Positions 1-12,835 of a DNA stretch of 64,000 nucleotides are shown piece by piece. Position 1 is the first letter of the stretch. Every line of letters starts with the position of its first letter. Under the pieces are notes generated by a model. The model saw nothing but the letters and a program-made list of their open reading frames with translations, made no database searches and was not told where the DNA came from. Source of the DNA: Cryptomeria japonica (taxonomy: Eukaryota > Streptophyta > Pinopsida > Cupressales > Cupressaceae); contig NC_081412.1 of NCBI RefSeq assembly GCF_030272615.1, positions 38,380,911-38,444,910 on the forward strand, in the 5' to 3' direction. Made by a program: the position numbers and the translations under genes.

Positions 1-1173
1 TATGTCATTGCATGTATGGCCACTCGAACAGATGCCCTTACTGGACACCTTTTATGTTAGAAGCCAAAAACCTTTTAGTTGTTGGCGTAGGAGGTCAGAC
101 CTATGAAGCGGCTCATATTCTTACGGTTCTTAGTAGAGATACAAAGTTCACCACAGGGAATTTTCATGGGGATTGGTGCTTGGCTACCTTGGAGAAGTGA
201 GTGTTGTGGAGGGGAGCGAGTGGGGTCAAGCATCTAAGTATCCTCTCTAAATTGTGTAGCTTGAGGTAACCCCCCATGTGAGATTCAACAACTATTGTCC
301 TGGCCAACCCTAGGATTTGCATTTGTATGATCAAAACATTCAAACATTTTCAAACAAAATAAAGAAACATTGTGTCTGCCATGTTTTCAAGTGTATGCAA
401 AAAAATTTCACATTCGAAAACATGATCATCATCCTTTGGACAAGAACACCTTCACACATTGTGTCTTCACTAGTTTTTGTGTTTTCTTGCCACTAAAAGT
501 CAAAATATTGAGATTTGGTCACATTCAACAACTTTACAATTGGACAGAATTACAAAACATTTTTAGAATCACATCTGGGTTTGTTAAAACTGTGTTTGCA
601 TTCACAGATGAGAGATTACAAGAAAACTCTTGAGAACAATAAGGACTTAAGTTTTCAGATCTAAAGAGCTTCTAAGGCTGCTTCCTATAGGGTTTCATTC
701 TTCACTCAACCTGTCTTGGTCATACATAGTCAAACATTTTCCTTCACTTGCATTGCCCTCATACATATTTTCCAAATTTGAGTCAAAAGGTTACTTTGCT
801 TTTCTTCATCAAACTTTTCAAACATACTACAACACAACACTAGGTGATTCCCGTATCAAGATTCATCACCTTAGGGTCTCATTTGGTCTTCTTGTGTCAA
901 GGTCAACTTACCTCATCAAGAGATCCATCATCTCTTTGGAAGCCACACCTTGCTCTCAAACATACCTACCTGGAGTCAAGGTCAACTTACCTCACCAATA
1001 GATCCATCATCTCTTTGGAAGCGACACCTTACTCTAAAAACATACATACTTTGGTATTACATTCTTGGAAATTGCAATTCTACCCTAGATTCATCTACAC
1101 TTCATACACCTCCTGGTCTTCTATAGTCTTTGGATTTTCATCCTACCTTTCATTTTGGTCAAGACTTTAGTCC
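1..1173 (+). other. 5' untranslated leader of Ty3/gypsy element 1
   Basis: No convincing protein is encoded. The stretch lies directly upstream of a Gag start at 1174 and has the long, stop-rich character of a retroelement leader. It matches neither the start of the 3' LTR at 7943 nor the sequence after that LTR's TATA box, so the 5' LTR is probably outside the window or lost. I could not identify a primer-binding site. Short open frames here (for example 844-1170) look accidental. Confidence 0.5.
896..1045 (+). repeat. Two-copy 79-bp tandem repeat in the leader
   Basis: Unit 1 begins at 896 and unit 2 at 975. Both start GTCAAGGTCAACTTACCTCA and share a block containing GATCCATCATCTCTTTGGAAG, cited here by its position just downstream of that start. 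They differ at scattered positions, so the duplication is not recent. Confidence 0.8.
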
Positions 1174-3717
1174 ATGGTTGAAACCCGTTCACAAAGGTCT
1201 AGAAGGGAAGCTGAAGAAGCTTTGAGTTCTTTAAACATGAGTACCTATAAGTTTGATGAAGATGAATTCTACAATCCATTTGAAAACCGTAGTAATATAC
1301 GAGACAATGACAATAATGACAATAACAATGGAAGTGATAATGACAATGACAATGCATCCGTGGATTCTGTAGAAGTTGAGGAAACTATCATGGATCCCCA
1401 TTATAATAGATTGGTTCAAGGAATCATGAAAAGGGATAGACAATATTTCCTACAAGTCATGGCACAAAGTGGGACAATAATACCTCATGGATTTGATATG
1501 TCATAGATTTTGGAGGATGATCCAAATCAAGAAAATCTAGTTAATACAAGACAAAGGATGCCCAATAGTGGTGGTAATAAGAAAGAGTATCTCATGCTTG
1601 AGTCACCTTCATCCCTATTTAAAAAACCTGAGATTCCAAACACATACATTCATTCTCATGCCAGTTATGATAGAACCTCTCATGAAAAACCCCACAGTCA
1701 TCCTTTCCCATGGAAAGAACTACCACCATTCATGACCGTGATGATACCCAAGATAATACCAATGCATACAATTACACTCAATCAAACATTAAAAATCATG
1801 ACATGAGGAGACCCTGTTCCAAATATAGGGGTAATATCAAAGATCATTCTTATGACACCTCCTATCCCTATGGTCATGACAGGTATCGACCTAGACCTAG
1901 TACTCCTCACTATAATATCATACCAAGTGGTCCATATGCAAGATACAACTATGTCCCTCCTCCATATGAATACATCTATGATCAATACCATCCATATATG
2001 CATTATATTCCTCCTCCTCCTCCTAATGGCTCAGGCATGGGACTAGCTCAAAGAGAAAAGATACCACCCAAGAATGACTTACAACAGCAGATAAAGGACT
2101 TACAAAAGAAAATGGTGGACATGAGTGCACCAAAGCAACAATACACAATGAGAGACATATGTCCTTACCCTTTTGATAGAAGCATTCCAATGCCTCCATT
2201 CCCTCCATATTTTGTAACCAAATTTTGATAAATACAAAGGCAAAGGGGATCCTAAGGAACACATAAGACAATTTTTCATAGCTTGTATTGAGGTAGCAGT
2301 AGAAGAAACATATTTCATGAGATTGTTTCCACAAAGCTTAGGCGAACAAGCAATGGAATAGTTCTCCCAAATTCTACCTAGAATTAAATCATGGGGTGAT
2401 CTAGCAGAGGCTTTTATACAACATTGAAATAGATGTGTCAGTAGCCACCTTATGCAATACTAAATAGAAACATGGGGAATTATTCTCTTCATTTTTACAG
2501 TAATGGAGAGGTCTTGCTAGTCGATGCTCTTGTGCTATACCACAAAAACAAATGGTGGAAATGTTCACACAAAATGTCAACAAAGATATTGGATATGAGC
2601 TAAAAAAGCATGTTTGTCTACCTTCAAAGAGGTCATTAAAAAAGGAATGGCGAAAAAAAAGTCCTTAAACAAGGTATCATCAAGATATTCAAAGAAAACA
2701 AATAAGAATCAAATGGGAAGAACAAACCGCACTTTTGGAACAAGAATAAGAACACGGTCAATGATGAGGTAGTAGATGCAAATGTCGTGAAACCAAAAAT
2801 AACCTTCCCCAATGCAAGTTCTTCCAATACGAAAAATCAAAGGCCATCAAAACCTCAAAGAAAATACACCCCGCTAGGAGAACCAATTGAAACAACATTC
2901 AAGAAGTTGGTAGCAAACAAGCTCATAACACTACCAGATAATCCACCATATGAGCCAAAAGTGAAGCCAAATTGGTGGAATGGTGATGAGTATTGCGAAT
3001 ATCACAAGAGAAAAGGACATCTTACTAGCTACTACCAAAGACTTAAGAATATCATATAGGATCTCATTGATAGAGGTGACATAGAGGTGGATGGTTACAC
3101 CTCCAATGAAGAGCATGTGATGCTCAAGGAGCCATTTCCTAAACATGACAAGGGAAAAGCCAAAATCGGTAATCAAGCTAATTATACTAAGACACCCTAT
3201 GATTATGATTCTACCATTAATCATGTTTCAATGGACAACCATGTTTCAACCATCATCATCAAGGATAAAAAATCCTGAAGGTCCTACCCAAAAGAGTAAG
3301 GTTTTCCTAAAAGGCATTGGACCATCTTCCTCATCTTCTAAAAATGAAACCTCCAAATGTAATGTCACAAGCCATCGAGGAAAAGTCACCTTGCAAGGCA
3401 TTTCATCCAATCCCAAAACCTCGTCATCCACAAAGAATGAGTATGACCTTGTAGATCAACTAGGGAAGACACCCGCCCTCATTTCCATCCTTGAGCTTTT
3501 ACGCATATCCCCCACATATAAGGTCATCCTTGATAAGACCTTGAGAGAGACCTATGTACCCACTGATCTGAACGTGGACCAGTTTCAAGCCATGGTGGGA
3601 TACCTTTCTATTCTGCATACCCTCACATTTATAGAAGTTGATGACACATATGTCACCCAACCTCATAATGTACCTCTACATATTGAAGCCTTTATCTATA
3701 AAAAATGCATCAAATGA
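1174..3717 (+). pseudogene. gag: Ty3/gypsy Gag, degenerate
   Basis: Structural polyprotein of a Ty3/gypsy element, which would form the cytoplasmic virus-like particle. The frame opens with an ATG at 1174 (MVETRSQRSRR) and is followed by an acidic Asn/Asp-rich stretch and a Pro/Tyr-rich stretch around 1850-2050. The retrotransposon Gag core starts near 2222, where FDKYKGKGDPKEHIRQF matches the family pattern Y-x-G-x-GDP-x-x-H. Stops interrupt it at about 2359, 2428 and 2460. A later segment (2850-3050) has a zinc-finger-like CEYHKRKGH, but the final cysteine position carries tyrosine. The same order of blocks occurs in the intact Gag at 41156-43990, which supports the call. Not translatable as a whole. 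Confidence 0.8.
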
Positions 3718-4069
3718 GTCATAATAGATGGAGGAGCAGGTCGAATATTTGTACTTTGAGCACTATTAAACAATTGGGATAGTTTGAAAAGGTTGTGAAT
3801 TCTACACATGCTATCACCATAAAAGCATATGATGATGAAGAGAGCTCATCTAAGGGTACAATCACCTTACCTCTCAGAGTTGGGCCAGTTACAAAGCATG
3901 TGGTTTTTCAAGTCCTTGATCTAGATCTCACATACAACATACTTTTGGGATGTCCATGGATTCATGAAATTATAGTTTTTCCCTCAACATATCATCAGTG
4001 TATCAAATTCCCACATAATGGAGTTGAAGTAACCATTAATGGTGATCCGAATCCATTCATGTATTGAAA
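3718..4069 (+). pseudogene. Retroviral-type aspartic protease domain of Ty3 element 1
   Basis: Aspartic protease that would mature the polyprotein. The catalytic loop reads VIIDGGAG just after a stop at 3715-3717, so the usual D-T/S-G is D-G-G, a variant common in plant Ty3-type proteases. The downstream part (NILLGCPWIHE, then IKFPHNGVEVTING) is the typical C-terminal half. A further stop lies near 3757 and a frameshift near 3790, so the domain is dead. It follows Gag with no spacer, the usual order. The matching domain at about 43200-43610 shares the LGHPW/LGCPW and KFPHNG landmarks. Confidence 0.75.
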
Positions 4070-5283
4070 TAACCTACAAGAAAGATCATAAATAACAATC
4101 CCAGTCAATCGAGAGGCTACTCCTTCATCAACATATGTTGATCCAAAATCCTTGAAAGCTTCTACATCAAAACAAGTAGAGATAAAAGAAAAATTTAAGG
4201 TTAAAGACATGGGATGTGGTGAGTATATCTTTCATGTTGATAAACTCCCACTATCTCCTAAGACATTCTATCAACAGGAACAATCTACAAACAATTTGTA
4301 ATATCAAGGAATTAGGTATGAACCACCTAGTATTGTGGCTACTAAGTCTGAATGCAAATCTCCTCTAGTGGTGCAAGCATCTCTTGATATCAATAGTCCT
4401 AAGAGTGGTTCCAACAAAGAATTTATTAAATATATCGCCAGCCCTCTTGAGAACTCAAATAGCCTTACCATTTCATTCGTTCCTTCCATTTCCACTCTAC
4501 TCCTTGACTTGGATCAACAAGAATTAGAAAAGACCTTACTAATTGGGGATCAAAAATCAAGCTATGAAAAGAAAAATCTAGAAGTCAAAAATAAAGAAAA
4601 GGCCTTTAGTCCAAATCAAAATCAAAAGCTATTGGACTTTGCAAAAATCAAAGTAAAGGATAAAAATCCTTTGAAGAAAAAATAACAAGAGATGATCTCC
4701 CCTAATATCAAAATAACTGGGGGCAAAAGTTCTACAATTTTAAGTCAAAAAGAATACTTGTTGATCCTAAGTCTCCATCATGTTATGATACTTTCACTTC
4801 TTCTAGCAATTATAAGCCTTCATCACTCATCCACTTGTTCCACACATCCATTCCCTTTTGGCGATACATCACATCAATGGAAATTTAATGGAGCTTCCTC
4901 GAGGGACTTTGTTATCAGGGATGCCCAAACTTCTTTAGGTGAAATGCATGTGGGCCTACGTATTTCACACATTAGTAATTCTACCTTAGTTTCTTCATCA
5001 AGGAAGACAATCAATGGAGCTACACATCATTTAGTTAAGGAATGACACAACTATAATCATAAGGTAAAGGCTCACACATTTGAGGTGGGTGACTTAGTTC
5101 TTAGAGAAAATCCTAAAAAATCAGCAAGATATAGAGAAGAAGGGAAAGTTTGAATCAAATTGGCTTGGTCCTTACATCATCACAACAGTCTATGGATTGG
5201 TTGCATATCAAATCTCAACACCAAATGGAGAACCTTTGGAAGATCCTATCAACAACATGCATCTTTGCTGGTTTTACACATAG
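4070..5283 (+). pseudogene. Collapsed pol of Ty3 element 1: RNase H scrap joined to integrase C-terminus
   Basis: After the protease comes a Lys/Ser-rich linker (to about 4690) with no RT motifs. Near 4875-4945 a short WKFNGASS-like stretch resembles the first strand of a plant Ty3 RNase H. From 5061 the sequence reads as the C-terminal end of a Ty3 integrase (HTFEVGDLVL). After a one-base frame change it continues as NWLGPYIITTVYG, which carries the GPY/F motif, and it ends at a TAG at 5281. Reverse transcriptase, the rest of RNase H and the catalytic integrase core are missing, so a large internal deletion joined the two ends. The junction is probably between 4945 and 5040. Confidence 0.65.
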
Positions 5284-6887
5284 CTCTTCAAAATATCCCA
5301 ATATCAAAAATACAAAAAAATCATAAAAATAAAAAAAATTGTTAGTTGGTGAAAACTTGGCAAACAAGCGTCTTGTGACACAAAAAACAAATTAAAAATT
5401 AAAAAAGTAAAAAGAAATAAATTCGTCCAACAGTGAAAACCACTTCGGTGCTACCCTGGGCAAGTACCATGGTGAAAATTGGGTTACTGGTGCCATGTGT
5501 AGAGACATTGCTCCTCCCTCCTTTAGGATTCAATCTCATCCTTTCACCTTGCACACACTCACAGCCTATCCATCCATAATAAAATTATCCATTCCTATTA
5601 TGGCTTGTTATTCATCTACCTAAGATTAGTTAGCCATTCCTATTAAAACCTCCCTTTTCATCCCTTTCCATCGATAATAAATCGGGTCCAATCTACAACT
5701 AGGGCAAAAATATTAAATCTAGTGATGGAAGTGGTACCCTGAGCATCACATGTTTTGAGGAGCATTGTCTTTTCATTCCTCCTTTTTGCGCACAATCCAC
5801 AATAAAAGATCATTTGCATCGCCAATCTATAATAAAGTTTCATTCTTCTTCGCAATAAAGTATCAGTTTCATGGATTCAATCAGTTTTAGATGAGGCACA
5901 AGCAATAGTGGGCTTTCAACAAACCAAATCTTTCAGCAGACTTTGGCAACAACACGATTTTCAGCATGATTTGTCCTTTATTAGGATGACAAAATTGTGA
6001 CCAAATCAAATGTGTTCACATATGTGGCAAGAAACACAAATAACTTGAAGATTTCATTGTGTGTTGGTTTCAAGTCTTGGTTTTCTTTTGATTTTATCTT
6101 TTGGTGACATGTCTTTTAGCTTTTTTCGGAATGTCTCTAACTAGAGATTATATCTCCAAGATGTCTTTGACTAGAAAGGTGAGGATGGGATATGTTCACC
6201 TATTGTTTTGTTGTATGTGGATTGTCTCTTAGTAATGCTATTACTTGTCCAAAGATATGAGGACGTTGTGAGTCTAGTGTGAATTGGGGCATTCCTCGTT
6301 TGCAATTGTCTGATCTGCATGCAAACAGGTACAATGACTTTCTAGGTCAAACCTATACCTTGATTTTCATAACCTATTTGCCATAATAAAGCTCAATGAT
6401 GGTAAAGAACAAGAATCTCTTTCACTTCCATATATTCTATCTTCCATCCCCCTTTCTTGATTGACCTCCATCATCCTTCCTTGAGTCCGTGTAGCCCACT
6501 ATCACATGACTAAGTATAATGACACACCAAAAATATCTGCATTTCATGTAGTTTGCACCTACATTGCCACATATTAGCATTATATACGTGTATATAGATA
6601 TCATAATTGCATCACATTCTGCACACACCACTAATTAGTATATCATATACACATCATGCATCGCATCTTGTACACAATCATATCATATCACTATCATACA
6701 TCCATCTATCATATATGAACATTTGCATCATGCATGACATATTAAATCATAAAAGAACAAAAATATAGTGTATTTCATCATATACATATTTGCATTTATA
6801 TCATAAGCATCATAACATCATCATAAAGCATATAGAAACATCACATAGGAACACATGCATATAGTTGCCGCAAGGATAAATCATCTC

Positions 6888-6909
6888 ATATATATATATA
6901 TATATATAT
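6888..6909. repeat. (AT)n microsatellite
   Basis: A pure alternating AT run of about 22 bases. Confidence 0.9.
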
Positions 6910-7510
6910 CAAAAAAATAAAAAAGTGTCATGATACAATAATGTCAATATCACATATGGCTACAAAATCACCCAAAGGTGTCTATATCATCATACAAAAA
7001 CTGATGCAAGGACTAGTCCTTGAATCATCTCATTTGTCCCCTCTTGCAGACCCTATGGGACCATCTTTTCACCAAAGCAGTTAACAATCTTGTGTTTTCC
7101 CAAATCTCAAGCATATACATAATGTATCTCAATCCCATCGTCTTGATCATGGTGTGGTCCTCGACAGTCAAATTTGTTCGTAATTGTTGTGTCACAGGGA
7201 ATCGCTCTCTAGACTCAATCTGGGGTAAGTACTCCTACATGCAATCAAATCAATTGTGTCCTATCCTAGTGGTACTCATATCCATCACATAGTGTTGCTT
7301 ATCTTATCGTATCCTAGCCTAGTGGTACCCATGTTCATCACATGGTGGTGCTCATCAGGCTCTATCCTATTGCTTATGTCTATCACATGGCACTGCATCC
7401 TAGTGTATATGTTTGTTACATTGCACTATATCCTATTTTTCTAGATCACTTGCCTAATTTTATCAATTTGATGACTTATCCTACACTCATCTTAGCAAAT
7501 CTACTTGTTT

Positions 7511-7694
7511 TAGGGCACCTATTGAGTGAATCCTCTCAGTATCTTATCCAATTCAATGTTTGTTTATCACAGAATTGTCAATTCTAGCCTTGTTTTCAGT
7601 TTGTCTTCCCTAGGGCACCTATTTGAGTGAATCCTCTCAGCATCTTATCCAATTGATAGCATATGTTCATCATAGAACTGTCAATTTTGGCCTT
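7511..7694 (+). repeat. Two-copy 100-bp tandem repeat
   Basis: Both units begin TAGGGCACCTATT(T)GAGTG, at 7511 and 7611. They share GAATCCTCTCAG, ATCTTATCCAATT and a terminal CAATTxTxGCC block. Confidence 0.8.
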
Positions 7695-7942
7695 TTAAGA
7701 CAGGCACGATTCTATTGATTCTTCTTGAGTCAGTCTCTTTCTTGCGTGACCTTATCATTCTATCTTATCAGTCCTTTCTAGCCTTTCTTTCTTATCAAGA
7801 GATTGTATGCAATCTTTTCAAACATTTTCATCCAATCCCTCGAGGGGGCATATCATTCCCATCATGTGGAAACTTTTTATTAGTTTATCTTATCTTCTTT
7901 GAGCCAATGTGACAAGATGCATTGTCTCAAAGAGGGGCAAAA

Positions 7943-8700
7943 TGTAGACACCTAAAATTGTCCTGTCTAATTAAAGAAATATTTTTATTTATTTAATTAT
8001 TTTATCCTAAGTCTTTTATTAATTAAATAAATATTTATTTATTTAATTAATTCATTAATCCACTTCTAAGTCTTTCCTCATTTAAATAATAACTTTTATT
8101 TATTTAAATTGTCCTTTTTGTTAATTAAATAAATCTTTATTTATTTAATTAATTCATTAGCCTTTTCTACCCATGACACATATCATTCATCTCCTAGTTC
8201 CTACACTACCTACCCCCTTTATCATTTAATTATTTCTTCTACCTATCGTTTAATCCTAACTGACCATTTATCTTTACACCTCTTAATCTTATCCCTCCAT
8301 TTCCTAAAGTGTCTTCTATATAAGAGGATACTCTCTTTCATTACCAACCCTAATGAGCATCCTAATGATCTAATCACCTAATCAACTAATGAGCATTCTA
8401 ATTTTCTAATCAGCTAATCAAGGTGTCAAATCTCTTATGCAATCAAGCCTTCTATCAACCACATTTTCATTCTTTGTTGAGCTCTTGTGCACACATAAAA
8501 TCTAAGAGCAAATATATAAAACAAGATCAATGGAGATAGCAAGACAATGGAGATTGAAACCCTACTAGACATGTGAATGGTAATATTGTTTTATTTTGTT
8601 GATTTACATGATCTTAGGTATCTCTATTGGTATTGATGAATGTTTCATTGTACGACTTAGATTGTTTGTGGTTGGATCTTTAAATTTTAAAAAAAAATTA
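7943..8700 (+). repeat. Ty3/gypsy-type 3' LTR (right end approximate)
   Basis: The LTR starts TGTAGACACCTAAAATTG directly after a purine tract. The opening resembles that of the LTRs at 38715 and 45343 (TGTAG-x-x-x-CCTAAAATTG). The first 230 bases alternate ATTTATTTAATTAATT-like blocks. A TATA box at 8316 marks the U3/R transition. No terminal CA could be fixed with confidence; the end is somewhere between about 8680 and 8760. No second copy of this LTR was found upstream in the window. Confidence 0.65.
8316..8325 (+). promoter_or_regulatory. LTR TATA box
   Basis: CTATATAAGA lies about 370 bp into the LTR, with GC-richer flanks inside an AT-rich U3. This is the usual position for the retroelement promoter. 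Confidence 0.5.
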
Positions 8701-9008
8701 TCATCACTTTTCCCCATATACACTTATCATGTAGATCATTAAAACCCTGTCTCGAAGATCTATAACCGGTTGTGGAAGGTTGTAAAAGATCTAGATCAGT
8801 TGTGCAATTGATATTCGAAAGATTTCATGGCAGTTTGAGATTCTAGTGAATGAATTCAAGAAAAAATGGGTATCCGGAAAGAATTTAGGGTTATGCATTT
8901 ATTACAACCAAAAGTTAGGTTTTTTAGAAGATAAAAAGGAACTTTTATTCATTCTTACAGTGCGCATGAAGAGAGACAACAAAATAGTGAAGCAAAAGAG
9001 ATCTTGCA

Positions 9009-12000
9009 ATGAAATCAAAGCTTAAGAGTGATCTGACAATGACTCCTTGCATCCGATTGAGATTGAAAAGGTATTTATCTAGTTACGAGCTATCTATTCA
9101 TACCCTACTTTTCAAAATGGCATCATCTTCTATCATTGAGAGAGAAAGGTTCGTGTTTAAGGAACACCCATTTAAGTTGGTTGAAGATAATCTAAATGGA
9201 GCGTAGTCCTATGTACCTTAAAATGTGTTGCATAATGAAGATGTTAGGGCATACATTCATTGCAACATTGAGGAATTGGGTAATGCGGATATGTTGTCAT
9301 GTTATACTAAGCACATGATGGATGACTTTGGGAATCTGACACTTATTTCAAGTCATTACAGGATAAGGGTTTTATTCAGTTTGTTCATTTCCCAGTATTT
9401 GATGAGCCCAAATGGGTGAGATATGCTCTAAGCCAAATCCATGATGAATTTATATGGCTAGATAGACCTCACAAGATCACAAAGAAAGTCATTCAATAAG
9501 TAACTTGTGTGGAGTTCTTCTTAGTGAATTGATGAGAAACAAAAGAAGATAAAATAAGACAAGAAGCATGTTTTCAAATTTGGTTCTCTGATTATTTGTT
9601 CAACACTTTATTTCTTAAATGAGATCCTTGATATTAGAAAGATTAAATGGGCTTATGCTAAACAAGTGGCAGTCCAAATAAAGGAAGGTTTACAAGGATT
9701 GGGTGACATAGTAGCTCAAAAATCTGCTTTGTGGGGTTACTTTAAATCATTTCAAGCCATGATGCAAAGCAAAGAGAGGGTCCCAAAAGAGATTGTAGAG
9801 AAATATGAGAGCATTATATGCTTCATGGTTGACAAGGATCAATGTCATATGGAAGAAGTCCAACCAAGTATTGTTTGGATCATGCCCCTAGGGTATAAGG
9901 TGGATTCCAATACACTCAATGCATATGCTCAACACCTGTTGAGTCAACCAGTAGATGAGAAAGAAGAAAGGTTCAGTACATACAAAGAGAAGGATATTGA
10001 CTTACACAAGAAATTTACTGAACCAACAAGAAAGAGAAAAGCCAGAAAGGAAGTTGAACAACTTACAAAGTAGATGGGAATAACCAAAGAAGTTGTGCAA
10101 AGGGCTAGGGATGAAAACATACTGAAGGAGGAAGACATGGTGAAGTCCAGGACTAAACTAGTCTCCACTCCTCCCAATCAAACAAAGCCAAGACAAAGTA
10201 AGTTTGCACCTACCTTCGGTGTGTAGAAGCCTATTCCTCCACCCAAGCCACAAACAACATCAACCAATAGAGAAGAGAAGAGAAATAAAGAGTTGCCAAC
10301 AAGAAAATATGTAGATGAAAAGGAAGAAACCAAATCTGATGAAGAGGTAAAAGAAGTAAAGAAGACAACCACTTGTGCCAGAGTAGTGAAGAAGCCATAA
10401 TCCAATGGAGCTTATCCAACAAAGAAGCCAAGAGTTGAAGCTGAGCCATTTTGTATAGCCAGAGTGAGCAAAAAACAAAAGGCAGAATTGGATGAAGCTC
10501 TTAATTCCGACAAAATTGAAGGTATGTATGAAGTTGTGCCTCCAATAACTTTGAAAGAAATAATTGATGAAGTACTCAAGGATGGTAACTTGAAAAATGT
10601 GCATGTATACTATGAACATTTTGATGATAAAGATCAAAGAGCCATGAAAGAAGCAGTTGTTTAGTACATGGATATTTATAGTAAAGCATTAATAGAATTT
10701 TCATCCATGATCCCCAAAATCTTGTATGACATTTTGGATGCAAGGAGGTATACAACTAGTTTAGAGGATGCAAGAATAAAGTAGTATGTATTGGTAAACT
10801 TATCCTCTATCATTTCTAAAACTGAAGTTGTTAGATTCTTAAAGCTTGCAAAGGAGAGATTCTGAAGCAAGAAGAGGGTCAGTAAACTTATGCTCAGGGA
10901 AACAGATGAGGTAACCAAAGAGACTGAGACAATTTTTGATAGATCACAAAATTGATGTGAATCTGACACATGATGACACTCAACCAACAAAGAAATCACA
11001 TGATACATCTATTCAGGAAGTGCATCCAGTTGTTCCTAATAATCAGGAAGATCAATCATCTGAGAAGGGCATTCCTGAAGGGCAATCAAATGAACAGACC
11101 ATAGTTGTAGTTGATAATTCTAATAATGCTAATGTTGATGACTTTGGTAAAGCTAAACATGATCCTTTGATGATAGAAATTGCTTCAAAAAAGGTAGTTG
11201 AGGAGGCAGTTGATGGGGAAAAGGGAGAAGATGATGGTGAGAAGGCTGAAAAAGATGCAAGTGCAGAGGTAGAAGAAAATGAGAAAGAAGAGGATAAGGA
11301 AGATCAGGCTTCGGTGACAATGGCAAGAGACATTGTTGCTGAAAAAGGAAAATAGATTGCTACTGATTCAGATGATTTTGGTCAAGGGCCTATTGATTTG
11401 AGTTCCTTATATCTGATTCAAGCATTGAAGCTAGCAACTCTCATAGAAGAAAAAACCAATGAGGACTTGCTTAAGTCCCATACCACAAACAAAGAGTTAA
11501 CAACATTGGTAAGAGATGTATTGGAGAAAATTTTGCCATCTTTCAAACCTGACATAGCTGATAATCCATCCGATAAGATTAAGAGTATGTTGAATGTTAT
11601 AGAATCTCATTTTGAGTCCTTGGAGAAGGTAGCAGATATTAGAGATTTGAATCAATTTAATGTCATGCGATTAAAAATATTTTTGAAGATGATTGAGGAT
11701 GATAGGGTAAGCTTAGTAACTGTAATGAAGGGTATTCAAGATGCATTAGACAAAGGTGGTCATATATACAAGTCATGTCTAATTTGGCCCAAGTTTACTA
11801 TAGAAATTGACAAGAAAATAAGAGAATTTGAAGGATAGCTTGCTAGCATTTCTCAATCATATGCACCCTAATCAATCCCAGCTAGCAATTTTGAACCACA
11901 AGTTTTGAGTATTTTGAATAAGATCAAGAGTTTAAACTAGGAGAAGGATAAAATTTAGGGTAGAGTTGAAGAAGTAAGGAGTCTTATCACTCCTCAGATA

Positions 12001-12150
12001 GATTCTCTGATGAGAAGTATGCATGATGCTAAGGATGCTCTGAATAAGAGTGTTTTGGCAGACAAACAGGGAGTTGAGATGCACGCTTATCTCTTTAGTG
12101 GGATGATCATAATTTTGGAGAGTTTGAAGAAGGCATGGGATATCCAATTT
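9009..12150 (+). pseudogene. Retroelement-borne protein of unknown function, degenerate
   Basis: One decayed reading frame, open in frame 3 from 9009 to about 10890 with stops near 10071, 10224, 10398, 10662, 10782 and 10863, then shifted to frame 1 through about 12150. The N-terminal part contains DEPKWVRYALSQIHDEF and WLDRPHKITKKVI (about 9408-9500). After a probable internal deletion comes FKFGSLIICSTLYFLNEI and VAVQIKEGLQGLGD (9575-9710). The middle (10080-10450, 10940-11350) is rich in Lys, Glu and Pro and very acidic near its end. The last part (11400-12150) is Leu/Lys/Glu-rich with coiled-coil character. There is no zinc knuckle, protease, RT or integrase. It sits upstream of a polypurine tract and copia-type LTR, so I infer it is the cargo ORF of a non-autonomous LTR element. 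I do not know its function. Confidence 0.5.
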
Positions 12151-12463
12151 TCATCCCTATTACCCCTATATTTTTTCTCGTGCCTAAAGCCTCATAATTA
12201 GCTAAAAATCAATTATTGTTAATGTTTTAATGCTGAAGTTTTTATGGCCAAACTTCATGTCGGCTGGGAGATTTTAATTGTTTTATTTTTGGGTTAACCA
12301 TATACCCAAACAATTAAATCTCAATTCTTATGTGTCCTATGCAACAAAAAAATTATGTGTTATTCTCTACTAGGCCCATTTATTCTACAGTTAAAATTTC
12401 ATAAGAAACAGAGCCCTCAGTAAAAAGTTATGTAGGTTTTTCTATTGCAGCCCAAAAGAACAA

Positions 12464-12835
12464 TTGTCATTGACCTTGAACCTTGGACCTTTTCAAAAAG
12501 TTCAAAGTTCAGGTTCAAGTTCAAAGTTTGAATTCAACTGGAGCGAGCTTTGTAATTTTTGTTCATTGAACTTGAACTTTGAACTTTTTTTGTTCAATCC
12601 TGCAGGTTCAAGCATGCAGGTTCAAAAGGCTCAAAAGGTTCAAAGTTCAAATTTTGAGTTCATTGTAATTTTTGGTCTTTGAACTTGAACTTTGAACCTT
12701 CTTTGGTTCAAGGTTCAAGGTTCAAACGTTCAAGCACGCAGGTTCAAGGTTCAAGGTTCGATTTCAGAGGTTCAAATTCAGAGTTCAGAGATTCATTAGA
12801 TGCAGGTTCAAAGTGATTTTAGCAAGTTCAATAAT
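12464..12835. repeat. GTTCAA/TTGAAC palindromic minisatellite
   Basis: Blocks of GGTTCAA, GTTCAAAG and GGTTCAAG alternate with reverse-complement blocks such as TTGAACTTGAACTTTGAAC (12567-12586 and 12679-12698). At least three strand switches occur, so single strands could fold into long imperfect hairpins. It lies between the unknown ORF and the 3' LTR. Confidence 0.85.

Larger units (their letters stand above)
5284..7942 (+). other. 3' untranslated region of Ty3 element 1
   Basis: A 2.6-kb non-coding stretch between the integrase remnant and the 3' LTR. It includes a CAT/ATA-rich section (about 6480-6900), imperfect repeats of a CCTAGTGGTAC-like motif with CATCACATGG (7256-7400), and a purine tract AGAGGGGCAAAA immediately before the LTR at 7943, the likely polypurine tract. 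Short open frames in it show no recognisable domain. Confidence 0.55.

Noticed and set aside
6888-7700. CRISPR-like spaced repeats in the CCTAGTGGTAC/TAGGGCACCT region
   Set aside because: Repeats are few, unequal and imperfect, the genome is a plant's and there are no cas genes.
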